Shown: piece after piece, positions 47,375 to 57,600 of the stretch
How positions within the stretch are numbered: the stretch's first letter is position 1
Layout of the letters: each line of letters starts with the position of its first letter
NCBI RefSeq assembly: GCF_000214665.1
Contig: NC_015572.1
Location: forward strand, 558,001 to 622,000
From: Methylomonas methanica MC09
GTDB lineage: Bacteria > Pseudomonadota > Gammaproteobacteria > Methylococcales > Methylomonadaceae
Length of the DNA stretch: 64,000 bases
Direction of reading: 5' to 3'
Made by a program: the position numbers and the translations under genes
Notes under the pieces: generated by a model
Seen by the model: the letters and a program-made list of their open reading frames with translations, nothing else
Told to the model about the DNA's origin: nothing
Database searches by the model: none

Positions 47375-50300
47375 ATGACAATTCGCGTTGCACTGCATCA
47401 TAAATCGCATTATGTTTTCGATCGGCCCGTGGTCGCTTCGCCGCACGAGATTCGCTTGCGGCCGGCGGCACACAGCCGTACGCCTGTGTCCGGATATTCG
47501 TTAAAAGTTAAACCGGAAAAACACTTCATACATTGGCAACAGGACGCTTACGGCAATTTTGTGGCCCGGATTACCTTTCCGGAACCCACCAAGGAAATCG
47601 ATATTACAGTCGATTTGCTGGCGGACATGACCGTGATCAACCCGTTCGATTTTTTTGTCGAAGAATGGGCCGAGCATTATCCGTTCAAATATCCGGAGAT
47701 TTTGCAAGTCGAGTTGGCGCCCTTTTTGGAAACCGAACCGCAAGGGCCTTTGTTGAAACCCTGGCTGGATGCGTTTAAACGTGAGATTCCCGCCGAGATT
47801 ACCACCACCAACTTTTTGGTCAGCTTAAATCAAAGACTGCATAACGAAATTTCCTATCTGATTCGGATGGAAGCCGGTGTGCAAAGTTGTGAAGAAACCT
47901 TGCGGAATAAATCCGGTTCTTGCCGCGACAGCGCTTGGCTGCTGGTACAACTGTTACGACATTTAGGTATCGCCGCCCGGTTCGTGTCGGGTTATCTGAT
48001 TCAATTGGTGGCGGATGAAAAGCCACTGGATGGCCCCGCCGGCCCTTCTGAGGATTTCACCGATTTGCATGCCTGGTGCGAAGCCTATATTCCCGGCGCG
48101 GGCTGGGTGGGCTTGGACGCCACCTCCGGGCTGTTGGCGGGGGAAGGGCATATTCCATTGGCCGTCAGTGCGTCTCCGGCATCTGCCGCGCCGGTCAGCG
48201 GTTTGACCAGTATTTGCGAAGCGCAATTGAATGTGGAAATGGTGGTTACCCGTATCCATGAAGATCCGCGCGTCACCAAACCGTATACCGAAGAGCAGTG
48301 GGCCTCGATCAGGGAATTGGGGCAACGCATCGATCAGGAATTGCAGGCTGGCGATGTGCGGCTAACCCAAGGCGGCGAACCGACTTTCGTATCGGTGGAC
48401 AACATGGACGGCGCGGAATGGAATATCGCCGCACTGGGCCCGGAAAAATGGCAATTGGCCAACAATTTATTACGCTGCATACAAGCGTGTTTCGCACCGG
48501 GTGGTGTGCTGCATTTCGGCCAGGGTAAATGGTATCCGGGGGAGCCGTTGCCGCGCTGGGCCCTGAGCGTCTATTGGCGTGCCGACGGCGTGCCGGTTTG
48601 GCAGCAACAGAGTCTGATTGCCGAACAGACAAGCGATATCGATGCCGCTGCCTTAAAGCGATTTTCCCAGGCGCTGGCTCAGCGCCTGGGTGTTAATGAG
48701 GGTTATTTGATTCCGGCTTACGAAGACCCTTGGCTGGCATTGGATGAAGAAAGCCGCATGCCTGCCAATATCGATCCGCATGCCGCCGATTTACAGCAGG
48801 TGGAAGTGCGTAGCGCGCTGATTAAACAGTTACGGGCTGGATTATCGGCGGTGAAGGGCTATGTGTTGCCGTTAAAGGCCAATGAAGGGAAGGACATAAT
48901 GTGGCAGTCCAGCTTGTGGCCTTTGAAACACGAGCGACTGTATTTGTTGCCCGGCGATTCGCCGATGGGTTTGCGTTTACCGTTGAATAGCTTGCCTTGG
49001 GTGGCGCCGGCCGATTTCGAAGTGGAACTGCCTGCCGATCCGTTTGCCGCGCGAGAACGACTGGCCGATTATCCGCGTGGTAAACAGACCAAAAAGCCCG
49101 ACCCGGTCAGGCAATATCCAACGCCCAAGGAAGTAATACATACGGCGCTGGCGTTAGAGGTGCGGGACGGTTTGCTGTACGCCTTTATGCCGCCGGTCAC
49201 TACGCTGGAGGCGTGGCTGGAGCTATTGGCCGCTATCGAGGATTGCGCGGGTAAATTAATGCAACCGCTACGCCTGGAAGGCTATCCGCCGCCGCGCGAT
49301 CCGCGTTTGCTGTCATTATCGGTTACGCCCGACCCTGGCGTTATCGAAGTGAATATTCATCCGTCCGACAGTTGGGACGCCTTGGAAAGTCGTACTCAGG
49401 CGCTTTACGAAGAGGCCAGGCAGACCCGATTGGCGACGGAAAAATTCATGCTGGACGGTCGGCATACCGGCACTGGCGGCGGCAATCATATTACCTTGGG
49501 GGGTGCGACGGCCGCCGAGAGCCCTTTCCTGCGCAGGCCCGACTTATTGAAAAGTCTGATCAGTTATTGGCAACAGCATCCGGCCTTGTCGTATTTGTTT
49601 TCCGGCCAATTTATCGGCCCCACCAGCCAGGCGCCGCGTGTCGACGAGGCCCGCGACGATAATTTGTACGAACTGGAAATCGCCTTCCAGCAAATGGAAG
49701 CCAAGCTGCAGGAAGGTGAAGAAAGCGCCCAGCCTTGGTTGGTGGATCGCCTGCTGCGCAATTTGCTGATCGATTTGACCGGTAACACCCATAGAGCAGA
49801 ATTTTGTATCGACAAACTCTATTCGCCGGACAGTGCCACCGGCCGCTTGGGCTTGGTGGAGCTGCGGGCCTTCGAAATGCCGCCGCATTACCGGATGAGC
49901 TTGCTGCAGTCTCTGTTACTTCGAGCCTTGGTGGCGCGGTTCTGGAAAAATCCGCACCGCGGTAAGCTGGTATTTTGGGATACCGCCTTACACGACAGAT
50001 TTATGTTGCCGCATTTCATCGAACAGGACATGCGCGATATTTGCCGCGATTTGCGCAGTGCCGGCTATGCGTTTGACGACGGCTGGTTCGCCCCGTTTAT
50101 CGAATTCCGCTTTCCGCATTACGGCAGCGTGGTTTACGAAGGCGTGCGGATGGAATTGCGCCAAGCGATCGAGCCCTGGCATGTATTGGGTGAGGAAGTT
50201 AGTGCCGGCGGTACCGCCCGCTATGTCGATTCGTCCGTGGAGCGTTTGCAAATTAAAGTCAGCGGCATGATAGGCAGTCGCCATCAGGTGGCCTGCAACG

Positions 50301-50656
50301 GCCGGCTGGTGCCGCTGCATCCGACCGGCGTGCCCGGCGAATTTGTCGCCGCAGTGCGGTTTAAAGCCTGGGCGCCGCCTTCGGCCCTGCATCCCAGTAT
50401 CGGCATACATGCGCCGCTGGTGTTCGATTTGCTGGATGGCTGGAACGGCCGTTCGATTGGCGGCTGCACTTATCATGTCAGCCACCCGGGCGGGCGGAAT
50501 TACGAGACATTCCCGGTCAATGCCAACGAGGCGGAAGCCCGCCGCCGGGCCCGTTTTTGGGAACACGGCCATAGCGCCGGACCCATGCAGGTAAAAGAGG
50601 AAGCGGTAAATCCGCGCTTCCCGATGACCTTGGACTTGCGCTGGCAGCCGAGATGA
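47375..50656 (+). CDS. Transglutaminase-like / DUF2126 fusion protein
   Basis: A 1093-residue two-part protein. Residues 1-85 are a bacterial transglutaminase N-terminal domain. The core has a complete Cys183 (GSCRDSAWLL), His232 (DLHAWCEAY) and Asp248 (GLDATSG) triad. From about residue 300 to the end is DUF2126 (TQGGEPTFVSVDN, GGGNHITLGGATAAESPF), proposed to resemble amidoligases. The likely role is making or cleaving amide bonds on peptides or proteins with the ATP-grasp and Anbu partners. It is 92 bases after Anbu copy 2. Confidence 0.94.
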   Translation: MTIRVALHHKSHYVFDRPVVASPHEIRLRPAAHSRTPVSGYSLKVKPEKHFIHWQQDAYGNFVARITFPEPTKEIDITVDLLADMTVINPFDFFVEEWAEHYPFKYPEILQVELAPFLETEPQGPLLKPWLDAFKREIPAEITTTNFLVSLNQRLHNEISYLIRMEAGVQSCEETLRNKSGSCRDSAWLLVQLLRHLGIAARFVSGYLIQLVADEKPLDGPAGPSEDFTDLHAWCEAYIPGAGWVGLDATSGLLAGEGHIPLAVSASPASAAPVSGLTSICEAQLNVEMVVTRIHEDPRVTKPYTEEQWASIRELGQRIDQELQAGDVRLTQGGEPTFVSVDNMDGAEWNIAALGPEKWQLANNLLRCIQACFAPGGVLHFGQGKWYPGEPLPRWALSVYWRADGVPVWQQQSLIAEQTSDIDAAALKRFSQALAQRLGVNEGYLIPAYEDPWLALDEESRMPANIDPHAADLQQVEVRSALIKQLRAGLSAVKGYVLPLKANEGKDIMWQSSLWPLKHERLYLLPGDSPMGLRLPLNSLPWVAPADFEVELPADPFAARERLADYPRGKQTKKPDPVRQYPTPKEVIHTALALEVRDGLLYAFMPPVTTLEAWLELLAAIEDCAGKLMQPLRLEGYPPPRDPRLLSLSVTPDPGVIEVNIHPSDSWDALESRTQALYEEARQTRLATEKFMLDGRHTGTGGGNHITLGGATAAESPFLRRPDLLKSLISYWQQHPALSYLFSGQFIGPTSQAPRVDEARDDNLYELEIAFQQMEAKLQEGEESAQPWLVDRLLRNLLIDLTGNTHRAEFCIDKLYSPDSATGRLGLVELRAFEMPPHYRMSLLQSLLLRALVARFWKNPHRGKLVFWDTALHDRFMLPHFIEQDMRDICRDLRSAGYAFDDGWFAPFIEFRFPHYGSVVYEGVRMELRQAIEPWHVLGEEVSAGGTARYVDSSVERLQIKVSGMIGSRHQVACNGRLVPLHPTGVPGEFVAAVRFKAWAPPSALHPSIGIHAPLVFDLLDGWNGRSIGGCTYHVSHPGGRNYETFPVNANEAEARRRARFWEHGHSAGPMQVKEEAVNPRFPMTLDLRWQPR

Positions 50657-50762
50657 GAGACAGACCGCTGAATAATGACGTGGCGTTGGCTTACGGCTAC
50701 CGTAAAACCCAAGTCGCGCCGGGTTGCGCCCCATTTTTTGCATTGCTAAAGAGGATTAAATA

Positions 50763-51983
50763 ATGCTCTGCTCGACCAACTTACCGCGCTTCGGCGACAA
50801 ACAAAATTCGGATTTTTTCGAAGAGTATCTGCCGCGCTTGCTGGAAGAACGCGACCGTAGCGGCCTGACCGAGATGATAGGCGGTATCGAGGCGCTGATG
50901 ATCAGCGTTGAACCCGGTAATTCGGTGGAATACATCGCCGAACTGGCTTTGATGACGCCTTATCAATATCTGGTGACGCTGGATAGCGACAAGCACATGA
51001 CCCACGTGCTGCGCATCGACATGAAATCACCGGATATATTGCTGCGGGAAGTCAAACACCCCGAGCAGAGCGACATATTTCGCAGCCTGAACGACCTGTA
51101 TCCGGTCGGCGCCAAGCGTCCGCACAGCCGGTATTTGGGCGAAATTTTATTGGCCAGCGACCGGCATGCCGTAGTCGCCGAGCAGCAGCAACGCGAATTC
51201 CGGTTTTTCTCGGTCGGTCAATTGGCGGAGCTGGATTTGCCGTTGAATGTCAGTTTGTCCACACCGTCGCCGTATACCCAAAACATGGTGGGCTACATGG
51301 AACGTCCGGTCGACGGTATCCGGGTTTATCACCACGGCGAATGCGTGATTTTGTCTGCGGCCCAGGCCGCGAACGACAGAGGCAAGGAAATGCAGGAGCG
51401 ATTGGGGATTAGCGGGTTAATCATGCCTATCGACCATTTGGCGACCCGGGTTTACAGTCAAAACCGGGAGCCGGCACTGTTGGAATATCTGGCCTTGTCC
51501 AGTTATTACTACTGGGGCAGCTACGACATCAAGGATCAAAACTCCTCGACCAACGTCACCAAAAACGTCCGCCAGCAACCGGAGTCGGTCAGTCCGGCCA
51601 AGGTATTTACCGCCAATAATTCGCCTTATTGCGTCGGCCATCTGGATAAATTGCCCAGCCCGACCGAAACCTTTGTGCGCAACTATGGGCCGCGGCTGCA
51701 TCACATCGCCGTGGAAGTCAAAGACGGGCAAATCAACGGCCGCGAGAATATCGACTACATAGTGGAAGCCATCGCCGCCCAGGGCAAAGGCTTTTTGCTG
51801 GATACGGTCGGTTCGCGCGAGGAAGGCTTGAAACAGATTTTTTCCTCGGCCTCGGACTTTTCCTCGCTGATTATCGAATACGTGCAGCGCTTCGGCGATT
51901 TCCAGGGCTTTTTCACCCGCGAAAACGTGGCGCTGCTTACCTACGCGGCCGGACAGGAAGAAGGGGTTAAAGGCAAGATTTGA
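50763..51983 (+). CDS. VOC-superfamily protein related to 4-hydroxyphenylpyruvate dioxygenase
   Basis: A 406-residue protein that looks like a divergent HPPD relative. Three metal-ligand positions can be picked out: His225 (MPIDHLATRV), His314 (LHHIAVEV) and Glu372 (LIIEYVQRFGDFQGFF). The C-terminal stretch ...DTVGSREEGLKQIF... fits the HPPD fold. Classic HPPD is about 350 residues and other tyrosine catabolism genes are absent. It begins 106 bases after the DUF2126 gene on the same strand, behind AAAGAGG, so it may be part of the Anbu unit. Confidence 0.72.
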   Translation: MLCSTNLPRFGDKQNSDFFEEYLPRLLEERDRSGLTEMIGGIEALMISVEPGNSVEYIAELALMTPYQYLVTLDSDKHMTHVLRIDMKSPDILLREVKHPEQSDIFRSLNDLYPVGAKRPHSRYLGEILLASDRHAVVAEQQQREFRFFSVGQLAELDLPLNVSLSTPSPYTQNMVGYMERPVDGIRVYHHGECVILSAAQAANDRGKEMQERLGISGLIMPIDHLATRVYSQNREPALLEYLALSSYYYWGSYDIKDQNSSTNVTKNVRQQPESVSPAKVFTANNSPYCVGHLDKLPSPTETFVRNYGPRLHHIAVEVKDGQINGRENIDYIVEAIAAQGKGFLLDTVGSREEGLKQIFSSASDFSSLIIEYVQRFGDFQGFFTRENVALLTYAAGQEEGVKGKI

Positions 51984-52212
51984 CGCCTTAATCCAGGCGG
52001 GCGGCACTGGTCCGGCCGGATGTCACGTAACCGCGCTGCGTCAACAGACCTGAGTGAATTTTTCGGGTCAACATAGGGTAGTTTGGGGTGCGCGCAGCGC
52101 TTCCTGACAGTATCGGGCTTCATCCATTCACGAAGTCGCGACGGGCTAACGTCACCTGTCCAACAAGTCTTGCCTTCGGCGGATTGTCGATTAGCGTTCC
52201 TTGAATAAAGTC

Positions 52213-52242
52213 TTGACTTTTTCCGTTTTTAAGGCATAGATA
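52213..52242 (+). promoter_or_regulatory. Candidate sigma-70 promoter for the 52277 gene
   Basis: TTGACT at 52213-52218 and TAGATA at 52237-52242 are 18 bases apart, 34 bases before the start of a small membrane protein gene. The -10 is a moderate match. Confidence 0.4.
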
Positions 52243-52276
52243 ACCCGTTGCTTTTGTCCCGGTACGGAGGTCTGTC

Positions 52277-52804
52277 ATGTCTCGATCTACAACTTATTTG
52301 GATTCTTCAACTCACCCTGTGGTGGCCATCGTGGCCGGCGTCGATAAGGATGTAGAGCGCGGCGAGGATATTTTGATGTTGGGTTATAGTCTGGTGATGA
52401 TGGCGCCTATTTTTGCGCCGATTGCGCCGCCCCGGGTTTTGTTGCCGTTGATGGCACTGGTTTTCGTGGTATCGGTTTGCGTGGCACGGCTGAATTTTCT
52501 GGGTATTCGCGACAAACTGGCTATCGCCATGGCCTCAGTGGGCGGGCGTCAGGATTTATCACTGTTGCGGCCGATCAACGACATATTTGCCGAGCATCCC
52601 AAAGCAACGCTGGGAGAAGGTTTTAACCCGTTAAAAAACTGGCAACGCACGGCCAAAAGCATTTTGGGAGCCATGATGATCAATTCGTTGTGGATGCCGA
52701 TTTTTTATGCGTTGGGGTTACAGTTTGCCGAAGAGAAGCAGCTAAGTTTGCTGAACCGGGCGGTTCTGGAAGTCGAGAATAAAACCGCGCGCTGGCGTGA
52801 ATAA
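52277..52804 (+). CDS. Small membrane protein of unknown function
   Basis: A 175-residue protein with two adjacent hydrophobic segments (about residues 35-75), Met/Ala/Pro-rich around APIFAPIAPPRVLLPLM, and a possible third near residue 140. GGAGG lies upstream of the ATG. It converges with pgaD, 8 bases apart. I do not recognise a family. Its position at the end of the pga locus may be chance. Confidence 0.72.
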   Translation: MSRSTTYLDSSTHPVVAIVAGVDKDVERGEDILMLGYSLVMMAPIFAPIAPPRVLLPLMALVFVVSVCVARLNFLGIRDKLAIAMASVGGRQDLSLLRPINDIFAEHPKATLGEGFNPLKNWQRTAKSILGAMMINSLWMPIFYALGLQFAEEKQLSLLNRAVLEVENKTARWRE

Positions 52805-52812
52805 ACCGATAG

Positions 52813-53298
52813 TTATGGTTTAGATAAACTCGGTGAGCCGGGCTGAAGTGCCGGGTCGATTTGCTTACTGGCGATGATATGGCCTTGGCTGTCAAAACTG
52901 ACCGACAGGCATTGGGCTTTTTGCTGTTTGGCCAGTATTTGCGGGTCGACGCCGAAAAATGTCGCTAGTTGCCGGTTGTTAACCGGATCCAGGGCGGCGC
53001 GGCGTTCCAGGTCTTTGAAACGAAAAAAATTATAGGCGGCCCAAATGCCTAAAATACCGCCGATGCCGGTTACGCAAATCAAGAATAAACCGAAGTCGGC
53101 GATTACGCTTTTATAGCCCTCCAGTTTGATCATCTCGATGTACACCAGATCCAAGCCGAAAAACCAACCTAGTAGCGTTATCAAGGGTGTCCACAAAAAT
53201 ATCCATATCACCCAAAACACAAAAGTGAAGGTGGCGGATAAATAACGTTGCCGCACACTTTGCAGTGTGGGGCTGTCTATTATTAAGGGTCTGTTCAT
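52813..53298 (-). CDS. pgaD: PgaD-like poly-beta-1,6-GlcNAc synthesis auxiliary protein
   Basis: A 161-residue inner membrane protein with two helices (FTFVFWVIWIFLWTPLITLL and FGLFLICVTGIGGILGIW). PgaD stabilises the PgaC synthase and takes part in c-di-GMP activation of PNAG synthesis. The ATG at 53298 overlaps the pgaC stop in an ATGA. A longer frame to 53418 is antisense-like overlap and is not used. Assignment leans on context plus topology. Confidence 0.85.
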   Translation of the reverse strand: MNRPLIIDSPTLQSVRQRYLSATFTFVFWVIWIFLWTPLITLLGWFFGLDLVYIEMIKLEGYKSVIADFGLFLICVTGIGGILGIWAAYNFFRFKDLERRAALDPVNNRQLATFFGVDPQILAKQQKAQCLSVSFDSQGHIIASKQIDPALQPGSPSLSKP

Positions 53299-54644
53299 CG
53301 TATGCCTCTGTCGGGACTGGTCCAGATGGCGCGCGTGTTGCGTTCCTTGAATATGGCCTTGATCAAGCCGGCCGCCGTGGTCAATACGTTGATCAACCAG
53401 TAAATCAGTGGGTACCAAATCATCCAGTAATAGGTTTTGGTAATGTCTTTCTCGTAACGGGAGTCTATAACCAGACTAACGGCAAACTGCAGCAAGCAGG
53501 TCGCTCCCAGCAGAACGCCGCCCCAGCTGGGTATCAGGGTTGGAATGTTTAATTCCTTGGGGAGATCGAAAAACCAACCCAAGGTCCACAGCAGCAGAAT
53601 CATGATCATGGTGTAAGACCAGAATACGCTGGTGAGATATTCGATATAAATGCCCCACATGCGCCGCGAGCGCCATAAACCCAGGCGTTTACTGTAACGG
53701 AGCAATACTTCGGCGCCGCCTTGCGCCCAACGCAGGCGTTGCCGCCATAGTCCGCGCAAGGTTTCCGGCATCAGAATCCAGCACAGCGCATTGGGCTCGA
53801 AGCGGATGTCCCAATGGTCGAGCTGTAGTTTCCAACTGATGTCGATGTCGTCGGTGACCATATCGTTACTCCAGTAACCCACCCGTTGCAGAGCGGATTT
53901 GCGGAATCCGGCTACCACGCCGGATACCGTGAAAACCCGCCCGTATACCCGTTGGGCCCGCTTGATCAGGCCGATAATGGCGGAAAATTCGCCGACCTGG
54001 ATCTTGCCGAGCAGAGTAGAACGGGTGCGGATGCGCGGGTTGCCGGTCACGGCCGCGACGCGCGGGCCGGAGAGAAAATGCTGCATGATCCACGTGGTGG
54101 CGTTGGCGGCGAGCAAGGCATCGCCGTCTATGCAAATCAGGTACTCATTAGCGGAAAACAGCGCGCCGGTGTTCAGGGCGACGGCTTTGCCCTGGTTTTG
54201 TTCCAAATTGATAACCCGTAATTGCGGGTGCTTTTGCGCCAATGCCAGCAGTATCTCCCGCGTATCGTCCTGGCTGCCGTCGTTGATGGCGATGATTTCG
54301 AAATCCGGATACTGTTGCTGTAATAAATATTCCATGGTTTCTTCGACATCCCGGCCTTCGTTATGGCAGGGCACTAAAATGGAAACCGGCGGATAGCTGC
54401 TTAGCTCGGGCGGGTTTTCGGGATCGAACCGGCTGTTTCTTTCCCAGTGGAAATAGTAAATGCAGGCGCCTATCATCCACAGATAGGCCATGAATAAGGG
54501 GTAATAAAAGGCAAACTCCAGCAGTACCGACATCCATTCCCGGGCAAAATCCACCGTAGCGTGCCAGGCTATAGTTGCCGCATGGTTGGTTAATGCGAGG
54601 ACCCGAGTCAATTCGTCCATTAACTGCTGTGTAAATTCAGGCAT
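53295..54644 (-). CDS. pgaC: Poly-beta-1,6-N-acetylglucosamine synthase PgaC
   Basis: A 449-residue family-2 glycosyltransferase in the inner membrane that polymerises UDP-GlcNAc. The GT2 motifs are visible: PVSILVPCHNEG, AINDGSQDDTREIL, ICIDGDALL (DxD), MVTDDIDIS and RQRLRWAQGG (QxxRW). Membrane helices flank the catalytic domain on both sides. It overlaps pgaD and follows pgaA by 27 bases. Confidence 0.95.
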   Translation of the reverse strand: MPEFTQQLMDELTRVLALTNHAATIAWHATVDFAREWMSVLLEFAFYYPLFMAYLWMIGACIYYFHWERNSRFDPENPPELSSYPPVSILVPCHNEGRDVEETMEYLLQQQYPDFEIIAINDGSQDDTREILLALAQKHPQLRVINLEQNQGKAVALNTGALFSANEYLICIDGDALLAANATTWIMQHFLSGPRVAAVTGNPRIRTRSTLLGKIQVGEFSAIIGLIKRAQRVYGRVFTVSGVVAGFRKSALQRVGYWSNDMVTDDIDISWKLQLDHWDIRFEPNALCWILMPETLRGLWRQRLRWAQGGAEVLLRYSKRLGLWRSRRMWGIYIEYLTSVFWSYTMIMILLLWTLGWFFDLPKELNIPTLIPSWGGVLLGATCLLQFAVSLVIDSRYEKDITKTYYWMIWYPLIYWLINVLTTAAGLIKAIFKERNTRAIWTSPDRGIR

Positions 54645-54671
54645 GATAGTCAGTCTGAGGGATTGGAGTGG

Positions 54672-57600
54672 TTAAAAACGGATGTCGGCGGTCAAATAGC
54701 CTTGCCAGCTTTCGGTCAAGGCATTGTCGTAATAACGGTAAACTCTGGCGCCGCCGTAACTTAATTCGACATCCGGCCCCAGCCGCCAGCGGTGCTGGTA
54801 TTCGATATTGCCGACCGGATTGGTGCCGAAATCTTCCTGCCAGTATCCGCCTAGGGTTAAGGCGAGGCGTTGGTGGAAATCGGTTTCGTAATGCCGATAG
54901 GTCAGCCAGTCGTTGTCCAGCGTGATGGACGCAATAGCATCCTGCTTCGGGTTAAAGTAAAAACCCTGATTCGGCCGCGAATTGGTTGAATAGGCCACGT
55001 TTAAATAGGTGCCGAACTTATAGATCGGCCCGCTATACCAGCGCTCGTAATAGGTGCTGTCCAATACTACCCGGTCGTTGTTATTGCTAAAGTGCGTATA
55101 GCCGGCCGATGCTCGAAAAAATCTCGATTCATTGACGCGAAAGGTCGCGCCCAGTTTCGCCGACTTGGCTTTGACTATTTCGTCCTTGGCGCTCAGCGCG
55201 CGCAGGGAAATAGTGTTGTCCAGACTGCTGAGGCGGGTGAATAACTGCCATTGGTCGTTAAGTTGGTAGTCCAGGCCCAGGTCGACCCCCACGGCATCGG
55301 AGCGGAAGTTGTCGTAGTGAATTTCCGCCGTGGCTAAGGCTTCGTCTTTGGCGTATTCGAGACCGGCTCCATAGGTTCTTAAATAACCGCGGCCACCCTC
55401 GGAGGCTTTAAATAATCCGGTTCTCCAACCTTCGTGCGTAAATACCCGAAAATTCTTGCCAATGGGGTTTGAATATAAATAGCCATCGATAGCGGTGTTG
55501 TTGTTACCGAGTAAGGGATTGGTATCGTTACTGTTGACTTGATTGCTGCTGATGCCGCCGTTGGCAAACACTTTTAATTCCGGTTTGTTGTGCCGCCGCC
55601 AGGCTTGCATCTGTTTTTTAGCACCGGAGTCTTCGGGGTAATCGGTGTAGAGCTGATAGGTCAGCGCCGCTTCTTGCGGATAATCGCGCAGTTCGTGGGC
55701 CACGCGGGCTTGGTTGAGGTTTAGGCCGAAATGTTCGGGTGCTTGCTGGCGGGCGGCGGTGATTTCCCGTTGCGCTCTGCGCGGCCAACCCCGGAAATAA
55801 TAAACTTCGGCCAGTTTACTGTGGATGTCGGTATTGTCGGGATATTCCCTATGTAGCCGCTCAAGCCGGGATTGCGCGACTTGCAGATCGTCGACATAGG
55901 CATGGAAGATCGCCGCAGTCATCTCCGCTGCCGCTTTTTGCGGATTAGGGATGCTGATTTCGCCGCCGTCGGTTTGTCGGCTGCTGATGGTGGCAGGCTG
56001 CTCGTTTGCCAGTTGCTCCGCTGTGGTCAGTGCCAAATCCGGTTGTTCGGCTTCCAGGTAGGCATAGGCCAGCGAGGCTTTGGCATTAAAATAATCCGGT
56101 ACTTCCTGAATCACGCCGAGATACAGATCGCGGGCCGGTTCGGGCTGGCGATTATGCAAATAGGCGTCCGCCGCCGCCATGCGCGCATATACCGGCAACG
56201 CTATTTGCTGTTGCTGTAATTGCTGGTAAAGCGCGATGGCGTCGCTGATACGGCGCCGGTCGCGCAAGGCAACCAACAAGTCGAATTGAGCCCGTTGCCG
56301 CCATTGGTCCGGGTTTCGTAGCTGGAGTTGTTCGGTCAAGGCGATGTTGTTCTGTACTTCGATGATGGCCTGTTCGATGGTTCGGTAGTCGCGGGCATCG
56401 TGATACAAGGCCTGTTCCCCTCGGCGGATTAAAAAAGCCGCCTGTTGCCATTTCAGGCCGGCCCATTCGTCATCGCTAAACAAAGAGCGGTTTTGGTCGG
56501 CGATTCGGAGAGCCTGCTCGCTATCCTCTGCGTTGGCCAGCGCGAATACCAAGCCGCGCAATGCATCGGCCCGGGCGGGTTGGATGGCGAGCGCTTGCCG
56601 GAACAATTCCGCGGCTTTAAGCGGTTGCTTGCTGTCGTTGAGCGCATTGGCGTGCGCCAAAATCACCTCAATCGAAGTCGGGTGGCTGTCCCGCAGTTGC
56701 TGCAGATATATCAGCGCCGCTGAATAGTGTTTTTGGTCCAGCATTAAACCGGCCAGAGCCAGTTTTGGCGACAGCCGGTCGGGATTTTTGTCGGCTGCCA
56801 GGCTATATAATTTCTCGGCCAGCGGGTAGTCTTGCCGGTTGCGTGCCGAGCGTGCCACGGTTTCCAGGACGTACAAGGGCGCAGCCTCCCAATCTATGGT
56901 TTGCGCGTGCTGTAAAACTTCTTCGTCCCTCCCCAGCCAGGATAATACTTCCAGAAAATCGTAACGGTAGCGGGGGCGGTCGGGGTTTTGTTCCGCCAAG
57001 GTTTGTATCTTGGTCAGTGTGGGCGCTATATCCTGGGTTTGGCCTGCTGCCAGATCGATGCGTATCAGGCCGATCAAGGCGCTCAGATTGCCGGGGTCTG
57101 CGGCAATTATGTCGCTCAATACGCGGCGAGCGGTTTCGGGTTGTTGGTTTTTCAAGTAGCTGTCGGCGACTGCCAGCAGCGAGTAAGTGGGTAAGTCGAG
57201 TAATTGTGATTGCGCGGCTTGAAATTCTGCGTCGACGTCCGCGTAACGCTGGCGGTCGTGCTGAGCCAGCAACAGGTCGGCGGTCGCCCGCGTTTGCCAA
57301 ACCCGTTTATCGCGGATATTCAGGCCCGAAAGCGCTCGCAAATTAGCCCTGATTGCTGCAATGGCCAAGTCGATTTCCCGGAAGTTGGCCGGGTCTTTTT
57401 GCAATGCGGATTCGCCTTGGCGGATTAAGCCGGCGGCATACTGCCAATTCAATTCGGCCCATTGTTCGTCGGATACTGAGTGGCGGTGTTGTTTAACAAT
57501 GGTTAAGGCTTGCCCAAGCCGGCCGGCCGCGGTTAGGTTACGTATCAAGCCGTGTATGGCTTTCGGATTATCCGCATCGTTAAGCAGTATTTGTCGGTAG

